This document shows positions 1-8,823 of a stretch of DNA of 64,000 nt, one piece after another. Made by a program: the position numbers and the translations under genes. The first letter of the stretch is position 1; the number at the start of each line of letters is the position of its first letter. Where the stretch lies: contig NZ_CP033926.1 of assembly GCF_003815775.1 (NCBI RefSeq), forward strand, positions 4,712,001 to 4,776,000, read 5' to 3'. Source of the stretch: Chryseobacterium joostei (GTDB taxonomy: Bacteria; Bacteroidota; Bacteroidia; Flavobacteriales; Weeksellaceae). The notes under the pieces were generated by a model. It saw nothing but the letters and a program-made list of their open reading frames with translations, was not told where the DNA came from and did no database searches.

Positions 1-95
1 TTATTTAATGATTTTTCACATATTGGTGTAATATATTTTATTTTTCAGAGAAATTATATTATATTTACAATAGACACAACTATAACCAGAAAATC

Positions 96-1319
96 ATGAA
101 ATTAAAATTTAATACAGTTCTTTTATTTGCTGTTTTAGTAATTTTTACCAATTGTCAAAATGATAACCACAATGGTGAGCAGCCACATGATTCCTCCTTT
201 TACATTGATTACAGAAGTTTAAATGGATTATCAGACGGAATTGCTGTAATAGAGCTAGATCCCGAAGCCCCCAATTTTGGAAATATTAGTAGTAAACTAG
301 AATTGGGTATTGGTGTATTACCACATCACCTTTATTATAGTAATAATGCAAAAAAATTATACACAACTGCTTTAGGGGGTAGTTATCTCTATGAGGTGAA
401 AACGGGAGTAGATCAAAACGGACTGCCAAAATTAATTAGTTCGACGCCTATTGATACGGGGGAGAATACTGTAGGAGAAAATTTATTTTTCACCAATGAC
501 GGGAGGTACTTCATGACCTTTATGGGAGGGGCAGGAGGTCCAAAAGATGGTAGTATCGGTGTTTTTAATGCCAATAATAATCATCTTATCAAAACGATTA
601 AAGCACCAATTCAAGATAACCCCAATAAGTTTATAATGTATCCGCATGGTATTTCAATTAATGAAGATAAAGGATTAATGATGGTAACTTCAACCATTCA
701 TCCGGATCTTACTACCGGAGTAGGAAATACCTGTACTTTATTAGATCTAAATACCTATGAAATAAAGGAAACTTATCAGGTTGCAGATTCACCAACAGAT
801 ATGTCTGCTCCTGTTGAGACTTTATTGTTAAGAGGGAAATTTCCACAATACGCCCTTGCTACAACCATGCTTGGAGGTGATATCTGGATTGCTCCCTACA
901 ATGCTACAACCAAAAAATACGATGCTTTTAGTAAAGTATTTGACGGAAGCACACAAGGTTTAGGTTGGACTCTTGAAATGTACATTGACGATACAAATAA
1001 ACTTTATGTGAGTTTTGCAGATCCCGGAAAAGTGCTTGTCTTTGATTTAAGTAATCTTCCTCAACTAAAGTTGTTGAAGACTTTTAACGCAGATAAAGGA
1101 GCACATCATATGGCTTTCTTCAAAACCAAATCCGGAAAAGAAGTAGTAGCAGTACAAAATAATTTACTGAATATACCTAACTTAAATTCCGGGACTATTA
1201 ATATAATTGATATCAACACCGGACAAAATTTAGGGACTGTCAATTTACGTACCCGATACGGAATACTTCCAGAATCAATTGAAGGAACCAATGGTCCCAG
1301 CAATTATATGCATCATTAA
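96..1319 (+). CDS. Lipoprotein with beta-propeller-like repeats, possibly related to selenium-binding protein/methanethiol oxidase
   Basis: The 407-residue product starts with a lipoprotein signal peptide ending in the lipobox FTNC (Cys20), so it should be anchored in the outer or inner membrane. The mature part is rich in short beta-strand repeats of the kind seen in seven-bladed propellers (repeated DG-IAVIELD, LYTTALGG, GDIWIAP, KLYVSFADPGKVLVFDL patterns). Conserved-looking histidines occur in LPHH, YPHG and AHHM. Their spacing and the GDIWIAP/GWTLEMY context recall the SBP56 (methanethiol oxidase) family, but this is a resemblance from memory, not a proven hit. A generic YncE-like surface propeller is the alternative. 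It is monocistronic, followed by a strong hairpin terminator shared with the convergent downstream gene. Lipoprotein call is firm; function is uncertain. Confidence 0.75.
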   Translation: MKLKFNTVLLFAVLVIFTNCQNDNHNGEQPHDSSFYIDYRSLNGLSDGIAVIELDPEAPNFGNISSKLELGIGVLPHHLYYSNNAKKLYTTALGGSYLYEVKTGVDQNGLPKLISSTPIDTGENTVGENLFFTNDGRYFMTFMGGAGGPKDGSIGVFNANNNHLIKTIKAPIQDNPNKFIMYPHGISINEDKGLMMVTSTIHPDLTTGVGNTCTLLDLNTYEIKETYQVADSPTDMSAPVETLLLRGKFPQYALATTMLGGDIWIAPYNATTKKYDAFSKVFDGSTQGLGWTLEMYIDDTNKLYVSFADPGKVLVFDLSNLPQLKLLKTFNADKGAHHMAFFKTKSGKEVVAVQNNLLNIPNLNSGTINIIDINTGQNLGTVNLRTRYGILPESIEGTNGPSNYMHH

Positions 1320-1344
1320 AATCTAGAATAATATTTCAGGTGAT

Positions 1345-1385
1345 AAACTATTCCAAAAAGTTAGATTTTTTGGAATAGTTTTTAC
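1345..1385. terminator. Bidirectional hairpin terminator
   Basis: A 15-bp perfect stem (1345-1359 with 1367-1381) around a short loop is flanked by A- and T-runs. It sits between the convergent lipoprotein and helix-hairpin-helix genes and can serve both. Confidence 0.8.
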
Positions 1386-1432
1386 CGGATATAAATTGAT
1401 ATCTGAAGTTCAGTTTTTTATTTTTATCCAGG

Positions 1433-2698
1433 TTATTTTACGTATAATTTCATCCTTTCCTCATATTCTGGCTTCAACTTTAAAAACTTCCAGATTTTCT
1501 TGTCATCGGGATAGGATGTTCGGTAGAAAATGATTTTATCGGCAGAATATTTAAAATAAGGATGATCTTTCAGCCATTCCTCAGGAGCCTCAGTTAAAGA
1601 ATACCTAGGTACTGTTGAAGCATCCAATGGAGCTATGGAGATTAACTTTTGAACCAGATCTTTATCAATATTATAAGTGGTTAAAATTTGTTGTTTATTC
1701 ACGAAACCTCTCAATTTCTTTCTAAAACCAATAATTGAACCTGCACTTTTTTCATCCAGTCCAAACTCTATAAGTTGTTTAAAGGTAATCATATTAAGAT
1801 CGGTTTTTGAAAAATCTGTTTTTTCCTGTTTTACCTCCACAGGATTGAGCTTAATATAAGGTCGCAGTTCCTGAAACTTCTTTGCAGAAATAACAAAGCA
1901 TTTCTGAATATCGTCTAGATTTTTAAAGCTGCCATGTAGATTTCTGTCACGGTAATTCACAATAGTATTGGCTTGCTTTTCGGAAAAACCCAATGCTTTC
2001 CAGCCATCAATATTCATGCTGTTTGGATCAAAGGGATGATATTGTACTTTTATTTTCTCTGGATAGCTAACGAAAGTCTTAAACTTTTCAGGTGTTTTTA
2101 AAGGCAATAGTAGATAAGGTTCTAGCTTTCTGTAGTTTTCAGGAGAAATAATAAAACATTCTTTAAACTTCTCTTTGCTGATAAAGCTTCCTCCAAGATA
2201 ACTTTTGTATTTTAAAATAGCTTCCGACTGCCGTTCACTGAATCCCATTTTTGCCCAGTCATGAGAGGTGAATAAGTCAGGATTAAATTTTCCGGAAACA
2301 GAAATTTCTTTCTTTTCAAAATGATTAGAATACTTGGGATTATTTATTTTACCGTTATCAGGAAGAAGAATAAAGGATTCCAGTTCCTTAAATTTTTCCT
2401 CCGAAATTGCATAACATTTCTTCAACTGTTCTTTTGAGGTAAAAGTTCCACCCACCACATCCTTATATTTAAGAATTGTGATGATCTGTTTTTCAGAAAA
2501 CCCAAGTTTCTCCCATTGCTCTTTATTTAAGACATTAGGATCAAAATCTGATACGTTTTTAGGAATCGAGGATCCGGCAATAAATTTTATATCAGGGAAA
2601 GGATCTCTGCTTCTGCTGGTATATTTCTGAAAAATCAATAGAATGGTCAATAAAATAACCATAAAAGCCAATTTTTGGTAATAGTTTTTTCTCATCAT
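1433..2698 (-). CDS. Membrane-anchored protein with tandem helix-hairpin-helix (ComEA-like) repeats
   Basis: The 421-residue protein has a basic N-terminus and one membrane helix (about residues 10-24) but no lipobox, so the rest probably faces the periplasm. Four repeats of about 62 residues follow (about 52-113, 138-199, 223-284, 295-357), each with the pattern F-[DN]-P-N...W-x-x-[LM]-GFSE-[KR]-Q...I-x-x-Y-[KR]...G-[ST]-F...[KE]-CF-x-IS. A diverged fifth unit ends the protein. The GFSEKQ-IxxYK core is typical of the helix-hairpin-helix fold of ComEA-type proteins, which bind DNA without sequence specificity. In this family a role in DNA uptake has been shown only for true ComEA; here it is inferred. 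The first two codons are both ATG, so the start is ambiguous by one residue. The gene is transcribed in the same direction as merR but is separated from it by a hairpin. Confidence 0.8.
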   Translation of the reverse strand: MMRKNYYQKLAFMVILLTILLIFQKYTSRSRDPFPDIKFIAGSSIPKNVSDFDPNVLNKEQWEKLGFSEKQIITILKYKDVVGGTFTSKEQLKKCYAISEEKFKELESFILLPDNGKINNPKYSNHFEKKEISVSGKFNPDLFTSHDWAKMGFSERQSEAILKYKSYLGGSFISKEKFKECFIISPENYRKLEPYLLLPLKTPEKFKTFVSYPEKIKVQYHPFDPNSMNIDGWKALGFSEKQANTIVNYRDRNLHGSFKNLDDIQKCFVISAKKFQELRPYIKLNPVEVKQEKTDFSKTDLNMITFKQLIEFGLDEKSAGSIIGFRKKLRGFVNKQQILTTYNIDKDLVQKLISIAPLDASTVPRYSLTEAPEEWLKDHPYFKYSADKIIFYRTSYPDDKKIWKFLKLKPEYEERMKLYVK

Positions 2699-2771
2699 AT
2701 GGTAAACATATCGATAAAAACAAAACGGGGCAATGGCGACAGGTGAATTGGTTAATTTTAGAATATAAAAT

Positions 2772-2798
2772 AAGTGTAATTTATTTAAAATTACACTT
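2772..2798 (-). terminator. Hairpin terminator after the MerR gene
   Basis: An 11-bp perfect inverted repeat (AAGTGTAATTT, loop ATTTA, then its complement) lies downstream of merR on the minus strand and is followed on that strand by a T-rich stretch. It separates merR from the helix-hairpin-helix gene. Confidence 0.55.
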
Positions 2799-2883
2799 TT
2801 ATATCCTTAATTTAGAATTGTTTAAAGACGATCTGAACTAGAAAAACAAGGAATATCCTTTTCGAATATTTGAGCTTGAAGAG

Positions 2884-3228
2884 TTATTCAGAATCTCTTT
2901 CTCCTAAAGATTCTTTCAATTTTAAAAGTTCAGCTTTTACAAATTCAAGACGATCAATAATGGTAATTGTTTCGGAAATTTTACTGTTGGTAGTTAAAGC
3001 AACACGTGCTCCATCCAGAGTATATCCCTTTTCTTTCACCAAATGGTAAATCATTTGCAGGTTTTTGATGTCTTCAGGAGTGAAGTATCGGTTTCCTTTT
3101 CTGTTTTTTTTAGGTTTAATGATAGGAAATTCCTGTTCCCAATAACGTATTAATGAAGTATTTACATCGAATGCCTTGGCTACTTCTCCTATAGAGTAAT
3201 ACAGTTTATCAGGTAAGTTTATTTTCAT
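2884..3228 (-). CDS. MerR family transcriptional regulator
   Basis: This 114-residue protein has the winged-helix DNA-binding domain of MerR proteins at its N-terminus (about residues 8-75): YSIGEVAKAFDV, then SLIRYWEQEF, then NRYFTPEDIKNLQMIYHL. The C-terminal third (about 80-110) is helical and short, with no cysteine pair or ligand domain, so no effector can be proposed. Short MerR proteins of this type occur across Bacteroidota as single genes of unknown target. A good promoter lies directly upstream on the minus strand. Confidence 0.9.
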   Translation of the reverse strand: MKINLPDKLYYSIGEVAKAFDVNTSLIRYWEQEFPIIKPKKNRKGNRYFTPEDIKNLQMIYHLVKEKGYTLDGARVALTTNSKISETITIIDRLEFVKAELLKLKESLGERDSE

Positions 3229-3247
3229 TTTAATGACTCCTAAACTT

Positions 3248-3279
3248 CAAAGATAAAAATTTTTTAAATCATTCTCCAA
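3248..3279 (-). promoter_or_regulatory. Bacteroidota-type promoter for merR
   Basis: Read on the minus strand, TTG (3277-3279), a 21-base spacer and an exact TATCTTTG -7 box (3248-3255) match the flavobacterial consensus TTG-N17-23-TAnnTTTG. The box ends about 20 bases before the merR ATG. Confidence 0.65.
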
Positions 3280-3374
3280 ATATATCTTTCAAAGGATTAG
3301 AAAGGTTTTGGGTTGAAATATTAATTTTTTATTCATAATTATGTGAAAAAAAACTAATATCTGTTTTTTTTATG

Positions 3375-3382
3375 TAATTTCG
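3375..3382 (+). promoter_or_regulatory. Probable -7 box of the metalloprotease gene
   Basis: TAATTTCG is one base off TAnnTTTG and lies 23 bases before ATG 3406. No clear -33 TTG is seen at the usual distance. Confidence 0.35.
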
Positions 3383-3405
3383 TGAAACACAAAACTTATT
3401 ATGAC

Positions 3406-6081
3406 ATGAAACATTATTTCTTTATTTTGTCACTGATGATTCCATTTTTAGGGTTTTCTCAGTGGACAAGAACTGAGCTTAGGTCTCAAAATGTAAAAAA
3501 ATCACAAGAAAAATTAGAATTTGCAGGGCTTTACACACTGAATACAGATCAGCTGAAGCAAGCCTTAAAAAATGCACCAGCGCGCTTTTCAAATGACAAA
3601 GGAGTGATTGTGACACTTCCTACGTCTAATGGGAGACTGGAGAAATTCCAGGTTTGGGAGTTTTCCAATATGGCTCCGGAATTACAAGCCAAGTTTCCTG
3701 ATATTAAATCTTATGTAGGAACAGCATTAGAAGACCCTACAGTATATTTAAGATTCAGCTTATCTCCGGTTGGGTTTTCTTCTATGATAACACGTTCCGG
3801 TATATCAGAATTTATTGAACCTTATACTGAGGACAGAACGGTTTATGCTGTTTTTGATTCCAATGCAAGAAGAGGGCAGGATAAAGAGCCTTTTGAATGT
3901 GCTACACCCAGCAAGCAGGAATTAAACAAATCTGAAAAAAAAAACAATGCTGCCAATAGAAGAACAGCAGGGTTTAATGTTTTCAGGCTTGCCATTACCT
4001 GTACAGGGGAATATGCTCAGTATCATCTGACGGCTGCGGGAACACCTGCTACAGCAACGGAAGCTCAGAAGAAAGGAGTGGTTCTAGCAGCGATGAATGC
4101 ATCTTTAACACGTTTGAACAGTGTTTTTGAAAAAGATCTTTCTTTTCATTTTAATCTGGTTGCTAATAATGATGCGATAATTTATATAGATCCAGCTTCA
4201 GATCCTTATACCGCATCAGATGAACAGAACCAAGCGGGCCAGACTACGATTACCAATATTATAGGTGCTGCCAATTATGATATGGGGCACATTTTTGATA
4301 GAGAAGACGGAAACGGATATGCTCCCGGAGATATTTGCGACGATGCTTCTAAGGCTATGGGATGGACAGCCAGTAATTTCCCTGAGGGAGATGGCTTTGA
4401 TATTGACTATGTAGCTCATGAAATGGGACATCAACTAGGTGCTAATCATTCATTCAGTTATAGTGCAGCATCTGGAAACCTAGCTTCATTGGTGGAGCCG
4501 GGTAGTGGATCTACTATCATGGCTTATACAGGAATTACAGCCAATTATGATGTGCAATTCAATTCCAATGATTATTTTCATGGGTTTAGTGTACAAGAGA
4601 TCAAAGACAGAATAAATAGTATTGCCTGTGGTGTAAACACTCCTTTTTCGAATCCTGCACCATCGGTGAATGCCGGAGCAGATTATACCATTCCAAAATC
4701 TACGGCATTTGTACTCAAAGGAACTTCAACAGATGCAAATACTGCTTCTTATACTTATACATGGGAACAAATGGATTCAGGTTCTTCTCAGACCGGATCT
4801 AATTCAATTCCTTATCTAAATAAACCAACGGGTCCTACGTTCAGATCTTTGAATCCAGTAAGTACTCCCGTAAGATATTTCCCTGACTTTAATAAAGTTT
4901 TAGCAGGTGTTCTTACTACAAAATGGGAAACTGTTTCAGGAGTAGGACGAAATCTTAACTTTGCATTGACTGTAAGAAATAATAGTATTGCAGCTCCCCA
5001 AACAAGTAATGATGCAATGTCAATAGTTGTAGATGCAGCTTCAGGACCATTTAAAGTTACTGCTCCTGCATTTGGACAGTCTGCAACTTCAGGTTCAGTA
5101 TTCAATGTGGTATGGGATGTAGCTAATACAGCCCAGGCACCTGTGAGTACTGCTAATGTAAATATTAAATTATCTAAAGACGGGGGACAAACCTTTACTA
5201 CTATTGCAGCCAATACGCCTAATGACGGAAGTGAACAAATTACAATTCCGGCAGGTTCTACTTCTGCCAATGCATTTATTATGGTAGAAGCAGTAGGAAA
5301 TATTTATTATGCTGTAAGTCCTAGCTTTGTGATTGATTATACAGTAGAAGGGGAAGCCTGTACAACATATACTTATGGGGGTCCTGTTGTGGCTATTAAA
5401 GATGGCCCTGGAGGAGATGCTGCTATTGCATCACCTCCAGTCTCCGCTCCTTTGACGGTTAATAATCCAGGAATCATTACTAAAATTAAGGTAACACCTT
5501 CCATTACGCATACCTATGTAAAAGACCTGTCAGTTGGAATAGAGGGACCTATGGGAACATCTGCTCTTGTCTGGAATAGACAATGTACTTCTCAGGATAA
5601 TATCATTGCGACTTTCAGCGATGCGGGAGCTGCAGCGACTTGTGCTACACCTATTCAAGGAGAAGTGAAGTCTAATGAAGCACTTGGAGTTTTTATAGGA
5701 CATCCGGCACAAGGACAATGGAAGTTATTTGCTTCTGATAATTATACGGGGGATACGGGAAATATTAATGGTTGGAGTCTTCAAGTATGTACCCGTACTA
5801 CTCAGACTTTAGGAACCAAAGAGATTTCTTCTCCTTTAGCGGATGATATTAAAATTTATCCTAATCCAACTGATGGCAAATTCTTTATCAAATCTCAAAA
5901 TATAAAAGGAGAATTGAAAGTAACAATGTTTGACTCAAGTGGAAGATTAATTTATTCTTCAGCTTACCAAAGTGAAGGTAACAATACCAAAGAATTTAAT
6001 GTAAATGCACCTAAAGGAGTATATGTAATTAGCATCAATTCTTCAAAAGGAATATATAACAGTAAATTGATTATAAAATAA
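3406..6081 (+). CDS. Secreted reprolysin-like (M12B-type) metalloprotease with P-domain and T9SS sorting tail
   Basis: An 891-residue exported protease. The signal peptide MKHYFFILSLMIPFLGFSQ is followed by a propeptide of roughly 170 residues. The zinc site HEMGHQLGANH occupies residues 338-348 (HExxHxxxxxH), with a Met-turn (STIMAY, Met372), the metzincin signature. After about residue 420 come Ig-like modules, then a proprotein-convertase P-domain (about 660-785, with VKDLSVGIEGP and GQWKL-ASD), and finally a T9SS type A tail starting near IKIYPNPTDGKFFI and ending SKLIIK. This predicts outer-membrane export through T9SS and release or surface attachment. Start chosen at ATG 3406. An in-frame GTG at 3382 is rejected because it overlaps a -7-like box and would put eight residues before the signal peptide. 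Monocistronic. Confidence 0.92.
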   Translation: MKHYFFILSLMIPFLGFSQWTRTELRSQNVKKSQEKLEFAGLYTLNTDQLKQALKNAPARFSNDKGVIVTLPTSNGRLEKFQVWEFSNMAPELQAKFPDIKSYVGTALEDPTVYLRFSLSPVGFSSMITRSGISEFIEPYTEDRTVYAVFDSNARRGQDKEPFECATPSKQELNKSEKKNNAANRRTAGFNVFRLAITCTGEYAQYHLTAAGTPATATEAQKKGVVLAAMNASLTRLNSVFEKDLSFHFNLVANNDAIIYIDPASDPYTASDEQNQAGQTTITNIIGAANYDMGHIFDREDGNGYAPGDICDDASKAMGWTASNFPEGDGFDIDYVAHEMGHQLGANHSFSYSAASGNLASLVEPGSGSTIMAYTGITANYDVQFNSNDYFHGFSVQEIKDRINSIACGVNTPFSNPAPSVNAGADYTIPKSTAFVLKGTSTDANTASYTYTWEQMDSGSSQTGSNSIPYLNKPTGPTFRSLNPVSTPVRYFPDFNKVLAGVLTTKWETVSGVGRNLNFALTVRNNSIAAPQTSNDAMSIVVDAASGPFKVTAPAFGQSATSGSVFNVVWDVANTAQAPVSTANVNIKLSKDGGQTFTTIAANTPNDGSEQITIPAGSTSANAFIMVEAVGNIYYAVSPSFVIDYTVEGEACTTYTYGGPVVAIKDGPGGDAAIASPPVSAPLTVNNPGIITKIKVTPSITHTYVKDLSVGIEGPMGTSALVWNRQCTSQDNIIATFSDAGAAATCATPIQGEVKSNEALGVFIGHPAQGQWKLFASDNYTGDTGNINGWSLQVCTRTTQTLGTKEISSPLADDIKIYPNPTDGKFFIKSQNIKGELKVTMFDSSGRLIYSSAYQSEGNNTKEFNVNAPKGVYVISINSSKGIYNSKLIIK

Positions 6082-6098
6082 GAATCATTAAACTTTAT

Positions 6099-6130
6099 AA
6101 AAAAGGATCGGCAGCTGTCGGTCCTTTTTT
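6099..6130 (+). terminator. Rho-independent terminator after the metalloprotease
   Basis: AAAAAAGGA pairs with TCCTTTTTT and the inner CGGC/GTCG extends the stem over an AGCT loop, followed by a T-run. Confidence 0.85.
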
Positions 6131-6212
6131 CATGTTGAAACTTGTCATTTGACTTTATTTATAGTACTTTTATGCATCGTTTAATCAATCACTTTCCTTA
6201 TTAAAACATAGG

Positions 6213-7094
6213 ATGAACTCTATTTCCGTTCTTCATATTGATCTTTTTCAGAATGGTAAGAATCCTTCGGATTTTTATTTTAATACCATGAAAAACCACC
6301 TTGTTGTGGGACACAGGCATATAGAGAGACCCCACAGGCATGATTTTTATGCTGCAGTTCTTTTTACAGGAGGGAACGGTGCTCATGAGATTGATTTTCA
6401 AAAATATGAGGTTTCAGAGGGAAGTCTTTTCTTTCTGTCACCCGGGCAAATTCATAGTTGGGAACTTTCTGCGGATATTGAGGGATATATTTTCTTTTGT
6501 TCACAAGAGTTTTATGAAATGCATTATGTAAATCAGAAGCTGAGGAATTTCCCTTTCTTCGGATCCGTATCTTTTCCAAGGAAACTTCAACTGAATACTT
6601 TAGAGTTGAAAGAAAACATTCATCTGTTTCAGGAGCTAGGCAAGGAACATTTTTCTAAAAATATTATGAAGAATGGTCTTGTGCTCTCCTTAATGTCACA
6701 AATCTTTATTAATGCAACACGATTGTTTTCAAGGGATTTTGATACATTGGCATCCACGGCAGGACTTTCTTACTTTAAACATTATCAGGATTTTGAAAAC
6801 CTTGTTGAACAACATTTTACAGAACACAAATCTATAGCTTACTATGCAGACTTATTGGGAATTTCATCGAAACATTTGAACAGAATTGTACAGACGGTGG
6901 TTCAGAAAACAGCTACAGAAGTCATCACAGAAAGGGTAGTGCTGGAAGCTAAAAGAATGTTGATGTACCTTGATGAAAGCCTTGTGGAAATAGCTTTTAG
7001 ACTAGGATATGAAGAATATTCCTACTTCGTAAGAGTCTTCCGGAAAAGCTCCGGAATGACCCCTACTCAGTTTATGAGGAAATATAAGGCTTAA
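6213..7094 (+). CDS. AraC family transcriptional regulator with N-terminal cupin domain
   Basis: In this 293-residue protein the first half is a cupin-type ligand-binding domain (RPHRHDFYAAVLFTGG near residue 35, then SEGSLFFLSPGQIHSWEL). The C-terminal 100 residues form the double helix-turn-helix of AraC/XylS proteins (ADLLGISSKHLNRIVQ, then EIAFRLGYEEYSYFVRVFRK and SGMTPTQF). Proteins with this layout usually sense a small hydrophobic or sugar-like ligand, but the ligand here cannot be named. It converges on ccoG, with only 29 bases between the two genes, and has no obvious operon partner, so the target is unknown. Confidence 0.9.
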   Translation: MNSISVLHIDLFQNGKNPSDFYFNTMKNHLVVGHRHIERPHRHDFYAAVLFTGGNGAHEIDFQKYEVSEGSLFFLSPGQIHSWELSADIEGYIFFCSQEFYEMHYVNQKLRNFPFFGSVSFPRKLQLNTLELKENIHLFQELGKEHFSKNIMKNGLVLSLMSQIFINATRLFSRDFDTLASTAGLSYFKHYQDFENLVEQHFTEHKSIAYYADLLGISSKHLNRIVQTVVQKTATEVITERVVLEAKRMLMYLDESLVEIAFRLGYEEYSYFVRVFRKSSGMTPTQFMRKYKA

Positions 7095-7123
7095 GGTTTC
7101 AATGGTTAAAGTTTCTATCCAAT

Positions 7124-8566
7124 CTATAATACTAATTTAAACGGACCTTCAAAAGTAGTTTCAAACGAATCCACCAGTTTTCCCTGTTCGTCAAAAACAC
7201 CAATGACCATGTTTTGCTTAGAGAATTTAATTTTTTCTTCCGGGAAAGAGATATTGATGTTTCCTTTTAGGATCTGGTCTCCTTTCAAAATAATTTTTTC
7301 AGAACCAAAATAGGTAATCTCTGCATTTTCAGGACTAACGACTTTAATTGTCAATACCTTTTTCTCGTTAGATTTATTCAGAAGAGTGTAGATAAAAGTA
7401 TTGGTGATTTTACCGTCTTTAATAAAGAATGTAGAGCCTGCAGGCTTAATGAACTTAGCTTCCATAGATCCACGATCATACATTAAGAACCCAAGGAATC
7501 CTACCAGTAAAGCTAAAATTACTGTAGTAGCTTTCATTCTTGGGGTAAAGCTGAATTTCTCACGATTTTCAATTTCTGCTTCCGTTGCATATCGGATAAG
7601 ACCTTTAGGTAATCCTACTTTTTCCATTACTTTATCGCAGGCATCAATACATGCGGTACAGTTAACGCATTCCAACTGTTGTCCGTGTCTGATATCAATT
7701 CCGGTAGGGCACACTACAACACATTGATTACAATCAATACAGTCACCTTTTCCCGTTGCTTTTCTGTCTTCATTATTTCTCCATTTTGAACGGTTTTCAC
7801 CTCTTTTAAAGTCATAATATACATTAATCGTCTGCTTGTCGATAAGTACCCCCTGAAGTCTTCCATATGGACAAACCAGAGTACAAACCTGCTCACGAAG
7901 CCATGCAAATACAAAATAGAATGTCATGGTAAAAAATATCATGGCCGTAAACTTAAGGGAATGCTCTGCCGGACCTTGAGTCATAATGCGGAAAACATCC
8001 TCGTAGCCTACAATGTACATAAACATGAAGTGAGAAATGGTGAGTGAAATCAAAAGAAAAACAGACCATTTTGTCAATCTTTTTCTTATTTTTTCTGCAT
8101 CCCATTCCTGTCTGTCCAGTTTCATCTGCTTATTTCTGTCTCCCTCTATCCAATATTCTATTTTACGGAATACCATTTCCATAAATAAGGTTTGCGGACA
8201 AAGCCAGCCACAGAATATTCTTCCGAAAACTACAGTGAACAGCATCACAAAGATTACTGACGTTACAGCTCCTAGTGCAAGGATGAAAAAGTCCTGCAGA
8301 TAAAAGGGTTGCCCAAGGATAAAGAATCTTCCGTCGATAACATTAATGAGCAGAAAAGGATTATTATTAATCTTTATAAAAGGCAAGACAAAAAATAAAG
8401 CAAGTAAAACATAGCTGGTATAATTTCTATAATTCGTGTATTTACCTTTTGGTTTTCTGGGGAATATCCATTTTCTTTTTCCAGTCTCATCCATTGTTCC
8501 CACTGAATTTCTGAAATCTTCATTTTCAATCTCCAAGGATTTGGTGTTGTTGGACTCTGCGCTCAT
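7124..8566 (-). CDS. ccoG: Cytochrome c oxidase accessory protein CcoG (FixG/RdxA)
   Basis: A 480-residue polytopic membrane protein with cysteine motifs CGWLCPQ, CTLVCPYG and two ferredoxin-type clusters CIDCNQCVVVCP and CVNCTACIDAC, the standard CcoG arrangement. A C-terminal Ig-like FixG_C domain (about residues 370-480) completes the family architecture. In studied bacteria CcoG acts as a copper reductase in assembly of cbb3-type cytochrome oxidase. Family length is about 470-490 residues, so this is full length. It normally sits next to ccoNOP or ccoS/ccoH. Here neither neighbour is a respiratory gene, so it is an orphan copy or the oxidase operon lies elsewhere. Confidence 0.95.
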   Translation of the reverse strand: MSAESNNTKSLEIENEDFRNSVGTMDETGKRKWIFPRKPKGKYTNYRNYTSYVLLALFFVLPFIKINNNPFLLINVIDGRFFILGQPFYLQDFFILALGAVTSVIFVMLFTVVFGRIFCGWLCPQTLFMEMVFRKIEYWIEGDRNKQMKLDRQEWDAEKIRKRLTKWSVFLLISLTISHFMFMYIVGYEDVFRIMTQGPAEHSLKFTAMIFFTMTFYFVFAWLREQVCTLVCPYGRLQGVLIDKQTINVYYDFKRGENRSKWRNNEDRKATGKGDCIDCNQCVVVCPTGIDIRHGQQLECVNCTACIDACDKVMEKVGLPKGLIRYATEAEIENREKFSFTPRMKATTVILALLVGFLGFLMYDRGSMEAKFIKPAGSTFFIKDGKITNTFIYTLLNKSNEKKVLTIKVVSPENAEITYFGSEKIILKGDQILKGNINISFPEEKIKFSKQNMVIGVFDEQGKLVDSFETTFEGPFKLVL

Positions 8567-8776
8567 TATTGTATGCTATAAAAGTATTTTGGTAATATTT
8601 TTCATTCAGATCAGCCTCATTTTTACAATGGCTTTTATATGAAAAAAAGTTACTGATTCTGTTACTGCAAAGCTCAGAATTATATTGATAAACTACTAAT
8701 ATGATCTACTTCAAAAATAGTACAATTAGGACATTGTGTATTTTAAAGATTAATGTTTCAAAATGAGAAAATATTT

Positions 8777-8805
8777 TTGAAACCCATTAAGCATGTCGTA
8801 AATTG
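8777..8805 (+). promoter_or_regulatory. Promoter of the SMP-30 lipoprotein gene
   Basis: TTG (8777-8779), 19-base spacer and TAAATTG (8799-8805), followed by C, resemble the flavobacterial promoter with one mismatch. The box ends 18 bases before the ATG. Confidence 0.45.
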
Positions 8806-8823
8806 CAGGTTTAAAAATGAAGT

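Noticed and set aside
3382..3405. GTG start extending the M12B-type protease by eight residues
   Set aside because: It overlaps a -7-like promoter box and puts polar residues before a normal signal peptide.
4812..5270. Antisense 152-codon frame over the metalloprotease
   Set aside because: Shadow frame in a beta-rich repetitive coding region.
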